Source: Nesterenkonia sp. LB17
GTDB taxonomy: Bacteria > Actinomycetota > Actinomycetes > Actinomycetales > Micrococcaceae
Assembly (NCBI RefSeq): GCF_022565915.1
Contig: NZ_JAJOYX010000003.1
Span: forward strand, 62,001 to 126,000
DNA length: 64,000 nucleotides
Reading direction: 5' to 3'
Positions 17,314 through 26,968 of this stretch are shown here, in pieces. The notes below the pieces were generated by a model. It saw nothing but the letters and a program-made list of their open reading frames with translations, was not told where the DNA came from and searched no databases. Position numbers and translations under genes: made by a program. Numbering within the stretch: position 1 is the stretch's first letter; every line of letters starts with the position of its first letter.

Positions 17314-19101
17314 ATGCAGGTTCACAAGTACGACGTCGTCATCGTCGGCGCCGGCGGCGCCGGAATGCGCGCGGCCATCGAGTCCGGCCAGCGCGCCCAC
17401 ACTGCCGTGCTGACCAAGCTCTACCCCACCCGGTCCCACACCGGCGCGGCACAGGGCGGCATGTGCGCCGCACTGGCCAACGTCGAAGAGGACAACTGGG
17501 AGTGGCACACCTTTGACACCGTCAAGGGCGGGGACTATCTGGTGGACCAGGATGCAGCCGAGGTCATGGCCAAAGAGGCCATCGACGCCGTGCTCGACCT
17601 GGAGAAGATGGGCCTGCCCTTCAACCGCACCCCCGAGGGCAAGATCGACCAGCGCCGCTTCGGCGGGCACACCCGCGACCACGGCAAAGCCGCCGTGCGC
17701 CGCGCCTGCTACGCCGCTGACCGCACCGGTCACATGATCCTGCAGACGCTGTATCAGAACTGCGTGAAGCACAACGTCGAGTTCTACAACGAGTACTACG
17801 TGCTCGATCTGCTCACCGTGGACGAAGAGGTGACCCGTGAAGACGGCACCACCTACACGCAGAAGAAGACGGCCGGCGTCGTCTCCTATGATCTGGCCAA
17901 CGGTGAGATCCACGTCTTCCAGGCCAAGTCCGTGGTCTTCGCCACCGGCGGTCTGGGCAAGATCTTCAAGACCACCTCCAACGCGCACACGCTGACCGCC
18001 GACGGCATGGCCCTGGCCTACCGCGCAGGCATCCCGCTGGAGGACATGGAGTTCGTGCAGTTCCACCCGACCGGCCTCGCCGGGCTGGGGATCCTGCTCT
18101 CCGAAGCCGCTCGCGGCGAGGGAGGCATCCTGCGCAACTCCGAGGGTGAGCGCTTCATGGAGCGCTACGCCCCCACGATCAAGGACCTCGCTCCGCGTGA
18201 CATCGTCGCCCGGTCGATGGCCAACGAGGTGCGTGAAGGCCGCGGCGCCGGTCCGAACAAGGACTACGTGCTGCTGGACCTGACCCACCTGGAGCCGGCG
18301 CACATCGATGCGAAGCTTCCCGACATCACCGAGTTCGCCCGCACCTACCTCGGCGTGGAGCCCTACACCGAGCCGGTGCCGGTCTTCCCGACCTGCCACT
18401 ACGCCATGGGCGGTGTGCCCACCACGGTGAAGTCTGAGGTCCTGCAGGACAACGACACCATCGTGCCCGGCCTCTTCGCCGCCGGCGAGGTCGCCTGCGT
18501 CTCGGTGCATGGCTCCAACCGCCTGGGCACCAACTCGCTGCTGGACATCAACGTGTTCGGCAAGCGCGCCGGCCTGGCCGCCGCCGAGTACGCCGCCACC
18601 GCTGAGTTCGTGGAGCTGCCGGAGAACCCGACGGCGTTCACCGAGAACCAGCTCAACGCGATGCGTGCCAGCACCGGCGGAGAGCGCGTCTCCACCCTGC
18701 GCTCTGAGCTGCAGGAGACCATGGACGCGAACATGCAGGTGTTCCGCTCCGAGGACACCATCAAGGAAGCCCTCGCGGTCATCGCTGACCTGCGCGAACG
18801 CTATAAGGGCGTGCAGATCCAGGACAAGGGCAAGCGATTCAACCTCGACCTGCTCGAGGCCGTGGAGCTCGGCTTCCTGCTGGACATGGCCGAGGTCATG
18901 ACCGTGGCAGCCCTGCACCGCAAGGAATCCCGCGGCGGACACTACCGCGAGGACTTCCCGGAGCGTGATGACGAGAACTTCATGCTCCACTCGATGATGT
19001 ACCTGGATACCGAGTCCTCGACTGAGGGCACGCACGGGATCCGCGCCGACACCAAGCCGGTCGTCTTCACCCGTTACGAGCCGATGGAGCGTAAGTACTG
19101 A
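17314..19101 (+). CDS. sdhA: Succinate dehydrogenase flavoprotein subunit
   Basis: A 595-residue catalytic subunit with covalent FAD, oxidising succinate to fumarate. VIVGAGGAGMRAA is the FAD fold (residue 10 on), RSHTGAAQGG carries the flavinylated His near residue 44, HPTGLAGLGIL and RGEGG form the substrate site, and SNRLGTNSLLD is near residue 407. The stop overlaps the sdhB ATG (TGATG), ensuring equal translation of the soluble subunits. Confidence 0.98.
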   Translation: MQVHKYDVVIVGAGGAGMRAAIESGQRAHTAVLTKLYPTRSHTGAAQGGMCAALANVEEDNWEWHTFDTVKGGDYLVDQDAAEVMAKEAIDAVLDLEKMGLPFNRTPEGKIDQRRFGGHTRDHGKAAVRRACYAADRTGHMILQTLYQNCVKHNVEFYNEYYVLDLLTVDEEVTREDGTTYTQKKTAGVVSYDLANGEIHVFQAKSVVFATGGLGKIFKTTSNAHTLTADGMALAYRAGIPLEDMEFVQFHPTGLAGLGILLSEAARGEGGILRNSEGERFMERYAPTIKDLAPRDIVARSMANEVREGRGAGPNKDYVLLDLTHLEPAHIDAKLPDITEFARTYLGVEPYTEPVPVFPTCHYAMGGVPTTVKSEVLQDNDTIVPGLFAAGEVACVSVHGSNRLGTNSLLDINVFGKRAGLAAAEYAATAEFVELPENPTAFTENQLNAMRASTGGERVSTLRSELQETMDANMQVFRSEDTIKEALAVIADLRERYKGVQIQDKGKRFNLDLLEAVELGFLLDMAEVMTVAALHRKESRGGHYREDFPERDDENFMLHSMMYLDTESSTEGTHGIRADTKPVVFTRYEPMERKY

Positions 19102-19889
19102 TGAGCACCCCCACCACAGAAGCCGCAGAGCCCGCTTCCAAGATCGACCTGGCCCAGAGCACCGGCGGCGGGGAGGTCCCCAGCTTTGACGTGACTCTGC
19201 AGGTGCGCCGCTATGACCCGGAGTTCTCCGACGACGCCCGCTGGGACGAATGGACGATCACCATGTACGGCACCGACCGTGTGCTGGACGCCCTGCACAA
19301 GGTCAAGTGGGAGATCGACGGATCCCTGACGTTCCGCCGGTCCTGCGCCCACGGCGTCTGCGGCTCCGATGCCATGCGCATCAACGGTCGCAACCGGCTG
19401 GCCTGCAAGGTGCTGCTCAAGGACCTGGACACCTCCAAGCCGATCCTGGTCGAGCCGATCAAGGGTCTTCCCGTGGAGAAGGACCTGATCGTGGACATGG
19501 AGCCCTTCTTCCAGTCCTACCGCGAGATCATGCCCTTCATGGTGAACAACTCCCCGGCCCCGACCGGCGAGCGGATCCAGTCCCCGGAGGAGCGCGAGCG
19601 CTTCGACGACACCACCAAGTGCATCCTCTGCGCCGCCTGCACCTCCTCCTGCCCGGTCTTCTGGACCGATGGACAGTACTTCGGTCCGGCGGCCATCGTC
19701 AACGCACACCGGTTCATCTTCGACTCCCGCGACGACGCCGGCGACATGCGCCTGGAGGTCCTCAACGACAAAGAGGGCGTGTGGCGCTGCCGCACCACCT
19801 TCAACTGCACCGACGCCTGCCCCCGCGGCATCGAGGTCACCAAGGCCATCCAAGAGGTCAAGCGTGCGGTGCTGACCCGCAGCATGTAG
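19101..19889 (+). CDS. sdhB: Succinate dehydrogenase iron-sulfur subunit
   Basis: A 262-residue subunit carrying three Fe-S clusters. CAHGVCGSDAM plus a downstream Cys (LACK) bind the 2Fe-2S centre; CILCAACTSSCP and CTDACPRGI bind the 4Fe-4S and 3Fe-4S centres. The N-terminus has about 25 extra Thr/Ala/Glu-rich residues. It is the last gene of the operon, closed by a strong terminator 13 bp after the stop. Confidence 0.98.
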   Translation: MSTPTTEAAEPASKIDLAQSTGGGEVPSFDVTLQVRRYDPEFSDDARWDEWTITMYGTDRVLDALHKVKWEIDGSLTFRRSCAHGVCGSDAMRINGRNRLACKVLLKDLDTSKPILVEPIKGLPVEKDLIVDMEPFFQSYREIMPFMVNNSPAPTGERIQSPEERERFDDTTKCILCAACTSSCPVFWTDGQYFGPAAIVNAHRFIFDSRDDAGDMRLEVLNDKEGVWRCRTTFNCTDACPRGIEVTKAIQEVKRAVLTRSM

Positions 19890-19901
19890 TACCCGCTCAT
19901 C

Positions 19902-19953
19902 AAGAGGTGGGGTGGCGGGCGCGGTCGATGCGCCCTCTGCCCCACCTCTTTTT
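19902..19953 (+). terminator. Strong intrinsic terminator after sdhCDAB
   Basis: Stem AAGAGGTGGGG (19902-19912) pairs perfectly with CCCCACCTCTT (19940-19950), followed by a run of five T. The GC-rich loop is 27 bases. This is the clearest Rho-independent terminator in the window. Confidence 0.92.
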
Positions 19954-19978
19954 GCATCCCCCTCCCGGAACCGGTTAG

Positions 19979-20988
19979 GTGAGCTCACGGACAGATACGA
20001 CGAGGCCGCCCGACATCTGATCGATGTCGGAGTGGGCCGGACGAACTTCACGAACATCGTCGTGGCCGCGGAGGCCCTGGACCGTGGCATCACCGTGCGC
20101 AGGGCCACCAGCAGCAGCCGGATGGTGCTGGAGCACCAGGGGCGCATGCGCACCTGGGCCGGCGGAAGCACGAACCACAACGATGACCTGCTCAAGAAGA
20201 TCGCCTCCTACAAGGACGTGGCCAGCCGTCTCTTCCGCGACCTCAAGATCAGCGCCCCGGAGAACGCGGTCTTCGGCGTCTCGGAGTCTGCGCGCGCCTG
20301 GGCCTGGGCGTCGCCCTTCACCAGGAGCGTGATCAAGCCGCACAACGGTCGGCAGGGCCAGAACGTCCACGCCGGCATCGCGACCGAGGAAGAGTTTCAC
20401 ACGGCCTTCCACCGGGTCGCCGCAGCGAGCAGCCAGATCCTGGTGGAGGAGTTCTACACCGGAGTGGAGCACCGCTGCCTGGTGGTCGAGGGCAGCCTGG
20501 TGGCTGCGACCCAGCGCCGGCCCGCAAGCGTGCTCGGCCACGGGCGCACCAGCATCAGCGACCTGGTCAGGGCGAAGAACCGCGACCGCGGCCCGATCCA
20601 CAAGGACCTGGTCATCGACGCCGTCGCGCGCGAGTACCTGGACCGCCACGGCTACCGGCCCGACACGGTCCCGAGGGCGGCGGAGCGCGTCTACCTGAGA
20701 AGCACCTCTAACCTGCATACGGGAGGAGACGCGGTCGACGCCACGGACGAGATTCGCGACGAGGAGCGTGAACTCGTGGAGCGCGCGGCGCGGGCTCTGC
20801 GCGGGCTCCGCATCGTCGGATTCGACGTGCTGCTGCCCCGCGGTGACGGCGACGTCCACGCAGCCTCGGTGCTCGAGATCAACGCCAGCCCGATGGTCTC
20901 GATGCACCACTTCCCCTGGTCAGGTGAGCCCCGGGACGCGGCTCGCCACGTGGTCGATTCGCTCTTCCCGCGCACCGTCCGGCGCTGA
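19979..20988 (+). CDS. ATP-grasp protein, cyanophycin-synthetase/glutathione-synthetase-like; start uncertain
   Basis: An approximately 320-330-residue carboxylate-amine ligase fold. VASRLFRDLKISAPEN and VIKPHNGRQGQNVHAG form the ATP-binding lobe, ILVEEFYTGVEHRCLVV continues it, and LEINASPMVSMHHFP gives the Mg-binding Asn/Glu. The pattern resembles the ATP-grasp part of cyanophycin synthetase and GshF. The longest frame would begin at GTG 19912 inside the sdh terminator stem, which is implausible. The next in-frame GTG is 20032, and GTG 19979 lies in another frame, so a frameshift or unusual start is possible. The coordinate given is only approximate. Substrate unknown. Confidence 0.65.
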
Positions 20989-21005
20989 AGCACCCCTGCG
21001 CCGCC

Positions 21006-22115
21006 TCAGCGGGCGGCCGCGACGGGTCCGAGACGGCGGCTGCGGGCATCGGTGGCCAGCGCCGCCCAGGACGCGCAGAGCAGATAGATCAGACTGAGCA
21101 GGAAGAAGTAGATGAAGAAGCCCAGCACTGTGGCGAAGGATGACACGATCAGGTTTCCGCCTTCGACCCCGCTGAGCAGGAACGTGGAGAGCTGGCGCAG
21201 CATCGAGGAGCCGACGGCGGCGAGCAGCGCCGCCCGCCAGAGCACCGAGACCGGCATCACCACTCGTGAGGCCACGCGGAAGATCAGGATCGCGACCAGC
21301 ACGTCGAGGATCAGCGGCACGGCCAGTGTGATCACGGTGCCGACCAGTCCTTGAAGCACGTTCAGGTTCCAGCCCAGCACCCGCTCGCTGAACTCCAGCA
21401 CCGATTCTGAGATCAGGCTGGTGGCTGTGGCGGCCAACAGCATGGTGCCCAGCAGCAGCATCACCCCGAGGTCCCGAGACTTGACCACCAGCACGTTCTC
21501 ATCCATGAGCGGACGGTCGAAGATGCTTCGGATCCCGGAACGCAGCCCGTTGATCCAGCTCAGCGAGGCCACCATCGCCACCAGCAGCGAGACCACCAGG
21601 GTGAGGCCGAAGCCTCCGGTGTCGAAGAGCTGTTCCTGCGTGGCAAGCCCGTCTTCGCCGATCAGCCCGGGCAACGCATCATTGGTCAGATCCACGATCG
21701 TGTTCTGCAGCTCCTTGTTCCCGCCGATGACGAGGCCCGCCACGGAGAACCCGGCCACCAGCGCGGCCGAGACGGAGAAGAACATCATGTACGCCGCACC
21801 GGCGGCCATCACCGTTCCGTAGTGGAACAGGAAGAGGTTCAGGATCCGCATCCCGCGGGTGGTGTCGAGTCGGGTGAGCCCCCAGAACACGGTCGGCCCG
21901 AACATGGATGCGCGGCCGCGACCCTCCCTGCGGGCGTGGCCCCGGGCGCGTCGGGCCTTGACCTCGCGACGCCGCAGAGCCTCGAGGTCCAGCGGGTTGA
22001 CCATCCCCGAGACCTCCTCGCGATCATTCATCGCCTTCGCGGCGGCTCGCGCGTGTCCGGCGATCAGACCGTGCCCGCCGGTCCGTGGTCGCAGCCTGGA
22101 GGGGTCCTCGTTCAC
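21006..22115 (-). CDS. YihY/virulence factor BrkB family membrane protein
   Basis: A 369-residue membrane protein with about six helices between residues 90 and 340. The YhjD/YihY landmarks are GTVMAAGAAYMMFFSVSAAL near residue 100, the SWINGLRSGIRSIFD segment, and a long C-terminal FFIYFFLLSLIYLLCASWAAL helix. A basic N-terminus of about 80 residues lies before the core. The GTG at 22115 is only 18 bp after the trpS stop, so the two genes are co-transcribed; starts further downstream (for example ATG near FGPTVFWG) are possible. It converges with the ATP-grasp gene. Confidence 0.8.
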   Translation of the reverse strand: MNEDPSRLRPRTGGHGLIAGHARAAAKAMNDREEVSGMVNPLDLEALRRREVKARRARGHARREGRGRASMFGPTVFWGLTRLDTTRGMRILNLFLFHYGTVMAAGAAYMMFFSVSAALVAGFSVAGLVIGGNKELQNTIVDLTNDALPGLIGEDGLATQEQLFDTGGFGLTLVVSLLVAMVASLSWINGLRSGIRSIFDRPLMDENVLVVKSRDLGVMLLLGTMLLAATATSLISESVLEFSERVLGWNLNVLQGLVGTVITLAVPLILDVLVAILIFRVASRVVMPVSVLWRAALLAAVGSSMLRQLSTFLLSGVEGGNLIVSSFATVLGFFIYFFLLSLIYLLCASWAALATDARSRRLGPVAAAR

Positions 22116-22133
22116 CGCAGGCTCACTGTCGGC

Positions 22134-23141
22134 TCACTGCGGGCTCGCCGGGAGGAAGCCGACCTTGTCGTACACCTCGGCGAGGGTCTCCCCCGCCACG
22201 GCCCGCGCCTTCGCGGCGCCGGTGGCCAGCAGCGCGTCGAGCTGCGCCGGATCTTCGAGCAGCTCCTCGGTGCGGTCACGGATCGGGCCGAGCTTCGCCA
22301 CGACCACCTCGGCCAGCTCTACCTTCAGATGGCCGTACATCCGGCCCTGATACTCCTCGACGATCTCAAGCACCGGGCGGTCGGTGAGCGCGGAATAGAT
22401 GCTCAACAGATTCGAGACCCCCGGCTTCTCGGCCTGGTCGAAACGGATCTCGGTGCCGTCGTCGGTCACTGCTGACTTGATCTTCTTCGCGATCTGCTTG
22501 TCGGTGTCCATGAGGTTCAGCAGCCCGGCGGGCGAGGCGGCGGACTTGGACATCTTCGCAGTGGGATTCTGCAGGTCATAGATCCGCGCCCCGGCGTCCG
22601 GGATCAGCGGCTCCGGCACCCGGAAGGTCTCCCCATAGCGGTGGTTGAAGCGCTGGGCCAGGTTCCGCGAGAGCTCCACATGCTGCTTCTGGTCCTGCCC
22701 GACCGGCACCCCGTGGGGCTGGTAGAGCAGGATGTCTGCCGCCTGCAGCATCGGGTAGGTGAAGAGCCCGACGCCGGCCGCGTCGGCACCCTCTCTGGCC
22801 GACTTGTCCTTGAACTGGGTCATCCGCGCGGCCTCCCCCATTCCGGTCAGGCAGGTCATGATCCAGCCCAGCTGGGCGTGTTGGGGAACATGGGACTGCA
22901 CGAAGACCGTGGAGCGCTCGACGTCGAGGCCCCCGGCGATGTACTGGGCCGCGGTCCGGCGCACCCGGGTGCGCAGCTCGGCCGGGTCCTGGTGCACGGT
23001 GATCGCGTGCATGTCCGGGATGAAGAAGAAGGCGTCGTAGCGCTCCTGCATCTTCACCCAGTTGACCAGCGCTCCCAGATAGTTTCCCAGGTGCAGGGAG
23101 TCAGCCGAGGGCTGCATCCCGGAGAGTACGCGCTCAGTCAC
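22134..23141 (-). CDS. trpS: Tryptophanyl-tRNA synthetase
   Basis: A 335-residue class I aminoacyl-tRNA synthetase charging tRNA-Trp. [14 protein letters not shown] is the HIGH-type motif (residue 15 on) and KMSKS the second signature near residue 197; [22 protein letters not shown] fits the family. The GTG at 23141 with AAGGAA seven bases upstream is preferred over longer alternatives, giving the conventional N-terminus [12 protein letters not shown]. Confidence 0.96.
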   Translation of the reverse strand: MTERVLSGMQPSADSLHLGNYLGALVNWVKMQERYDAFFFIPDMHAITVHQDPAELRTRVRRTAAQYIAGGLDVERSTVFVQSHVPQHAQLGWIMTCLTGMGEAARMTQFKDKSAREGADAAGVGLFTYPMLQAADILLYQPHGVPVGQDQKQHVELSRNLAQRFNHRYGETFRVPEPLIPDAGARIYDLQNPTAKMSKSAASPAGLLNLMDTDKQIAKKIKSAVTDDGTEIRFDQAEKPGVSNLLSIYSALTDRPVLEIVEEYQGRMYGHLKVELAEVVVAKLGPIRDRTEELLEDPAQLDALLATGAAKARAVAGETLAEVYDKVGFLPASPQ

Positions 23142-23278
23142 AGCAGTTCCTTCGTGTCGTCGGGAAGAGTGTCGTGCCGCAGAGTGTCGGGTCACGAGTC
23201 AGGCTAGCGGCTTGTCCGCCGCAATGCGGGAAGCGGGCTCACCGTGGCCGGAAGAGCCCTGGATCGTGCAGCCCGGCG

Positions 23279-24190
23279 TCAGGGCAGCTTGTAGTCCACC
23301 ACCAGCGGGGCATGGTCGGACCAGCGCAGCGAGTAGTCCTGCGCCCGGTCGACCTGCAGGTTGCCGGCCAGCTCGGCGAGGCCCGGGGTGGCCATGTGGT
23401 AATCGATCCGCCATCCGGTGTCGTTGTCGAAGGCCTTCCCGCGGTAGGACCACCAGGTGTAGGGCCCCTCGACCTCGCCGGCCAGGGAACGGGCGACGTC
23501 GCAGAAGCCGAGCTCACCGAAATAGGCATCGAAGTAGGCGCGCTCCTCGGGCAGGAAGCCGGAGTTCTTCACGTTGCCCTTCCAGTTCCTGATGTCCAGC
23601 TCACGGTGGCCCACGTTGAGGTCTCCCATCACCAGCAGGTGATCGGTGCGCTGGGCCAGCTTCGGCAGGTACTCGGTCATGTACTGCAGGAACCGCATCT
23701 TGTGCTCCTGCTTGGTGGTGCCCACCTCGCCGGAGTGCACGTAGACGCTGACCACGGTCAGCGTGGAGCCGTCGCCGAGCTCATAGTCGGCTTCGATCCA
23801 GCGGCCGTCGTCCTCGGGATGCCCCTCGCCGATGCCGTTGCGGGTGGCGATCGGTGCGTTGCGCGAGATGATCGCGACGCCGGCCCGACCCTTGTCGGCG
23901 GCCTCATATTCGTGGACGTGCCAGGTCTCCCCCAGGGGCTTGGTCATGTCGGTGACGAGTTTGGTGAGGATCTCCTCGTCGGCCCGGACCTCTTGGAGCG
24001 CGAGGATGTCGATCTCGCGCTCTGCCAGCCATTCACCCATGCCCTTGCGGTGCGCCGCGCGGATCCCGTTGACGTTGACCGAGGCGATCCGGGTCTGCTG
24101 GTCGGGCTTGGGATCGACGATGCGGTGCGGGTGCTCACCGAAGTCTGGTGCTTCTGCGGAAGTCGCTGCGCCGTTGGAAGTCTCGGTCAC
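23279..24190 (-). CDS. xth: Exodeoxyribonuclease III
   Basis: A 303-residue AP endonuclease / 3'-5' exonuclease of base-excision repair. Metal and catalytic motifs are all present: SVNVNGIRAA, LQEVRADEE, YVHSGEVG, GDLNVGHRELD, WRIDYHMATPGL and WSDHAPLVVDY. The N-terminal 30 residues are an acidic, Ala-rich addition. It follows the 211-residue membrane-protein gene by 11 bp and is probably co-transcribed with it. Confidence 0.95.
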   Translation of the reverse strand: MTETSNGAATSAEAPDFGEHPHRIVDPKPDQQTRIASVNVNGIRAAHRKGMGEWLAEREIDILALQEVRADEEILTKLVTDMTKPLGETWHVHEYEAADKGRAGVAIISRNAPIATRNGIGEGHPEDDGRWIEADYELGDGSTLTVVSVYVHSGEVGTTKQEHKMRFLQYMTEYLPKLAQRTDHLLVMGDLNVGHRELDIRNWKGNVKNSGFLPEERAYFDAYFGELGFCDVARSLAGEVEGPYTWWSYRGKAFDNDTGWRIDYHMATPGLAELAGNLQVDRAQDYSLRWSDHAPLVVDYKLP

Positions 24191-24201
24191 GTCGGGTCCT
24201 T

Positions 24202-24837
24202 TCAGTTGACGATCTCGCCGGTGATGGGCCGGTCGTCGTCGTTGTTGCGGTTCTTCGCGCGGCGTGCGTCGCCTTCGCGATGCTGACTGGACCCGCCGCG
24301 GTGATCCTGCCCGGTGTCGCCTGCGCCGCGGCCGACGTGTTCGGAGAGCATGTCTCGGCCGTTGCCGGCGGTCATCTCGATGGTGTCCAGCGCCCGGTCC
24401 ACCATCGCCAGGTCAGCCTCGCCACCCTTGGCGAGCTCCTGGGTGATGACCCGCTTCTGCACCTGGACGATCTTGAAGGAGTGATCGAGCTTCAGGTTCC
24501 GCGCGTGGGTGTCCTCGTCGACCACGGCGGTGCCGCCGAGCGTGTCGGCACGGCGGGAGGCCGCGTCGGCGCGCGCCGAGTCCAGCGTCTGGCCGAACTT
24601 CTTGGCTCCGGTGCGCACCGAGATCACCAGCACGGTGGCCAGAAGCAGCCAGCCTCCGGCGATGACGGCGATGATCCAGCCGATCACGTCGTTCTGGTTC
24701 GCGGCGAAGACCAGCGCCACCAGCAGCACGGTGATCATCACCGCGAAGCTGATGCCGGAGGTGCGCCGGCCGAAGTTTTTGAGGGTTTCTTGCGCGCCAG
24801 ATGCGCCGCCTGTGGGCAGTGACTGCTGAGAACTCAT
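24202..24837 (-). CDS. Two-helix membrane protein of unknown function
   Basis: A 211-residue protein. Two hydrophobic segments, at about residues 29-46 and 51-73 (ISFAVMITVLLVALVFAAN and IGWIIAVIAGGWLLLATVLVISV), precede a long charged cytoplasmic tail rich in Ala, Asp, Arg and Asn that ends NNDDDRPITGEIVN. The tail includes a possible helical region (LKLDHSFKIVQVQKRVITQELAK). I recognise no family. It sits directly before xth on the same strand. The ATG at 24837 is used; the ribosome site is weak (CAGG). Confidence 0.7.
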   Translation of the reverse strand: MSSQQSLPTGGASGAQETLKNFGRRTSGISFAVMITVLLVALVFAANQNDVIGWIIAVIAGGWLLLATVLVISVRTGAKKFGQTLDSARADAASRRADTLGGTAVVDEDTHARNLKLDHSFKIVQVQKRVITQELAKGGEADLAMVDRALDTIEMTAGNGRDMLSEHVGRGAGDTGQDHRGGSSQHREGDARRAKNRNNDDDRPITGEIVN

Positions 24838-25003
24838 GCGCCTGATTATCCCTGCGATCACGGCGTCATGGCGAATCGCCCTCGTCCTGGCACAGGTTTC
24901 CTGCCGCAGACCGGGTGAAACCTGATCATCCGAGCGTCGCTCACGTCTGAAATGATGGTCAGGAACGTCGCCCAGAGCTGTCCCAACGATCCAGGAGGAC
25001 CTG

Positions 25004-25345
25004 ATGGCCGCACAACCCGAGACTTCCCGCCCCGCGGATGCACCCGAGCGCACCACATACATGCGCCGCTACGCGCTGGACCCGGCGCTGGCGCAGGAGT
25101 TCGTCAGCTTCCTGACCAAGAAGGTCATTCCGGCGCGGGAGGAGCGCGGGTTCACGGTGGAGTCGATCTGGCTCTCCGACGGCATGGACGAGCTGACCTG
25201 GTTCGTCAGCCGCTTCGGTGATCGTGAGGAGTTCGCGCAGGCGGAGCAGGCCTGGGAGGACTCCCCCGAGCGCGCCGAGATCTTCGCGGGCGCCCCGGCC
25301 TATGTGACCGGCAAGGATCTGCGCCCGGTCACCCGCCTGCGCTGA
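25004..25345 (+). CDS. Small NIPSNAP/ABM-like alpha-beta barrel protein
   Basis: A 113-residue soluble protein with an excellent ribosome site (AGGAGG). After a disordered N-terminus, YMRRYALDPALAQEFVSFLTKKVIPAREERGFTVESIWLSDGMDELTWFV reads like the ferredoxin-like dimeric alpha-beta barrel of NIPSNAP or antibiotic-monooxygenase relatives, with the characteristic EFxxFxxxxVIPARE helix and a WEDSPERAE segment. No catalytic residues are evident. It stands alone and overlaps the convergent MFS gene by 17 bases. Confidence 0.7.
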   Translation: MAAQPETSRPADAPERTTYMRRYALDPALAQEFVSFLTKKVIPAREERGFTVESIWLSDGMDELTWFVSRFGDREEFAQAEQAWEDSPERAEIFAGAPAYVTGKDLRPVTRLR

Positions 25346-26846
25346 CCGGGTTCTCCAGCGCCTGCCGGGCCCGCCGGGCGGCGAAGAGCGCAGCCGCCAC
25401 CGAGGTCAGCATCAGTCCGGCGATCACCAGGGAGCTGGTGACGATTGCTGACTGGTGGCCCTGCTCGGCGCTGACCGAGAAGTAGACGCCGGTGACCACC
25501 GCGATGCCGATCGCGGTGGACACCCGCTGCGCCGTCTGCGCCACGCCCCCGGCGGCTCCCGCCATGGACTCTGGAACCTCCCGCATCGAGAGCGTCTGTG
25601 CACTGGGGATGATCAGCGCCTGGGAGAGCCCGACGACCGCCAGCGCTGCCCCGATCAGCCACAGCGACCCGTAGGGGGTCACCATCAGTGCGGCGGCGCC
25701 CGCCAGTGAGAGCATCGCGACGACGCCGGAGATGGTCCCGCTGACCAGCATGCGGGGGCCCTTGCGGTCCACCGCCTGGCCCACCCGCGAGGAGAGCAGC
25801 ATGACCATCACGGCGCTGGGCAGCGTGACCAGCCCGGCGATCAGCGCACCCTCCCCGCGGCCCTGCTGCACGTAGACCGCGACCACCGCCCAGGTGGCCG
25901 GCATGCCCGCGAAGTACAGGCCCAGCACCAGCGAGTTCAACGTGTAGCTGGGCAGGGTGAACAGCGACAGATTGACCATCGGGGCTGCTGCGTCGCGGCG
26001 GCCGAGCCTGCGCTCCCAGAGCGCCCACAGCACCAGCACGCCGAGGCCGGCCACGGCCAGAAGCCCGCCGAGCAGGCTGCGGAACGCGATGAAGGGCAGC
26101 ATCAGCAGCAGCACCGCGATGCTGAGCAGCACCACTCCTAGCGGGTCCAGCCGTGCGATGCCTCGGGCGGCCGACACGGGGCTGGCGGCCCCCGGCGCGG
26201 CGGGCCCAGGTCGCTCGGCAGGATCGGGGAGATCAGCGGGGCTGAGCGCCTCGGCGTCGTCCAGGGTCTTCGGGAGCCAGCGCACGATGGCGATCAGCGC
26301 GATGACGGTGACCGGGACGTTGATCAGGAAGGTCATCCGCCAGCCGAGGTCTGACCCGGTGGTGTCGATGATCAGTCCGCCCAGCGCGGGCCCCGCAGCT
26401 ACTGCGACCCCGATGATGGTGCCCATCATCCCGTAGGCCCGCCCGCGCGCGGGTCCGGTGAAGAGACGTTGGATCATCCCGATGATCTGCGGGGTCAGGA
26501 TGCCCGCTGCGAACCCCATGAAGACCCGGGCAAGGTTGAGCACCAGCGGGTTCATCGCCAGCGCGGCGCCCAGGGAGGCGGCGCCGAAGAGCACCACGCC
26601 GAACATGAAGAGGCCGCGTCGGCCCCAGATGTCTCCCGCGCGGCCTGCAGGGACCAGCGCCATGCCGAAGGCCAGCGCGTAGCCGGAGAGCACCCACTGC
26701 AGATCCGCCGAGGTGGCGCTGAGGCTCTCCTCGATGGCGGGCAGGGCGACGTTGACGATGCTGATGCTCAGCAGCGCCGCGAAGAGCGGCAGGAACATCG
26801 CCGTCATCATGCGGCGCGAGCTGCCCATGGCAGAGGTCTGATTCAC
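25329..26846 (-). CDS. MFS exporter, DHA2 (EmrB/QacA) type
   Basis: A 505-residue transporter with about 14 membrane helices. Motif A-like GRAGDIWGRRGLFMFG lies near residue 68, ALGGLIIDTTGSDLGWRMTFLINVPV (motif C and its extension) near residue 155, and LQWVLSGYALAFG near helix 2; the last is typical of 14-helix drug:proton antiporters. A Pro/Ala-rich loop of about 30 residues splits the two halves. It probably exports toxic or amphipathic compounds; no adjacent TetR or MarR regulator indicates a specific substrate. The start region (two ATGs within the first seven codons) is slightly uncertain. Confidence 0.85.
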   Translation of the reverse strand: MNQTSAMGSSRRMMTAMFLPLFAALLSISIVNVALPAIEESLSATSADLQWVLSGYALAFGMALVPAGRAGDIWGRRGLFMFGVVLFGAASLGAALAMNPLVLNLARVFMGFAAGILTPQIIGMIQRLFTGPARGRAYGMMGTIIGVAVAAGPALGGLIIDTTGSDLGWRMTFLINVPVTVIALIAIVRWLPKTLDDAEALSPADLPDPAERPGPAAPGAASPVSAARGIARLDPLGVVLLSIAVLLLMLPFIAFRSLLGGLLAVAGLGVLVLWALWERRLGRRDAAAPMVNLSLFTLPSYTLNSLVLGLYFAGMPATWAVVAVYVQQGRGEGALIAGLVTLPSAVMVMLLSSRVGQAVDRKGPRMLVSGTISGVVAMLSLAGAAALMVTPYGSLWLIGAALAVVGLSQALIIPSAQTLSMREVPESMAGAAGGVAQTAQRVSTAIGIAVVTGVYFSVSAEQGHQSAIVTSSLVIAGLMLTSVAAALFAARRARQALENPVSAGG

Positions 26847-26919
26847 CCGTTCACCCTATCGCCGCAACACTCTCGCGACTCGCCCTCGAGGTGTCCCGTG
26901 ACATGCCCGCTGACGCAGA

Positions 26920-26951
26920 GCGGGGGCGCCCCCGTGAAGGAGCGCCCCCGC
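26920..26951. terminator. GC-rich hairpin between the DUF4870-like gene and the MFS gene
   Basis: Perfect ten-base arms GCGGGGGCGC / GCGCCCCCGC separated by 12 bases, 17 bp after the end of the upstream minus-strand gene. No T-run follows, so termination efficiency is uncertain. Confidence 0.6.
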
Positions 26952-26968
26952 AGAGCGAGAAGTGATGA

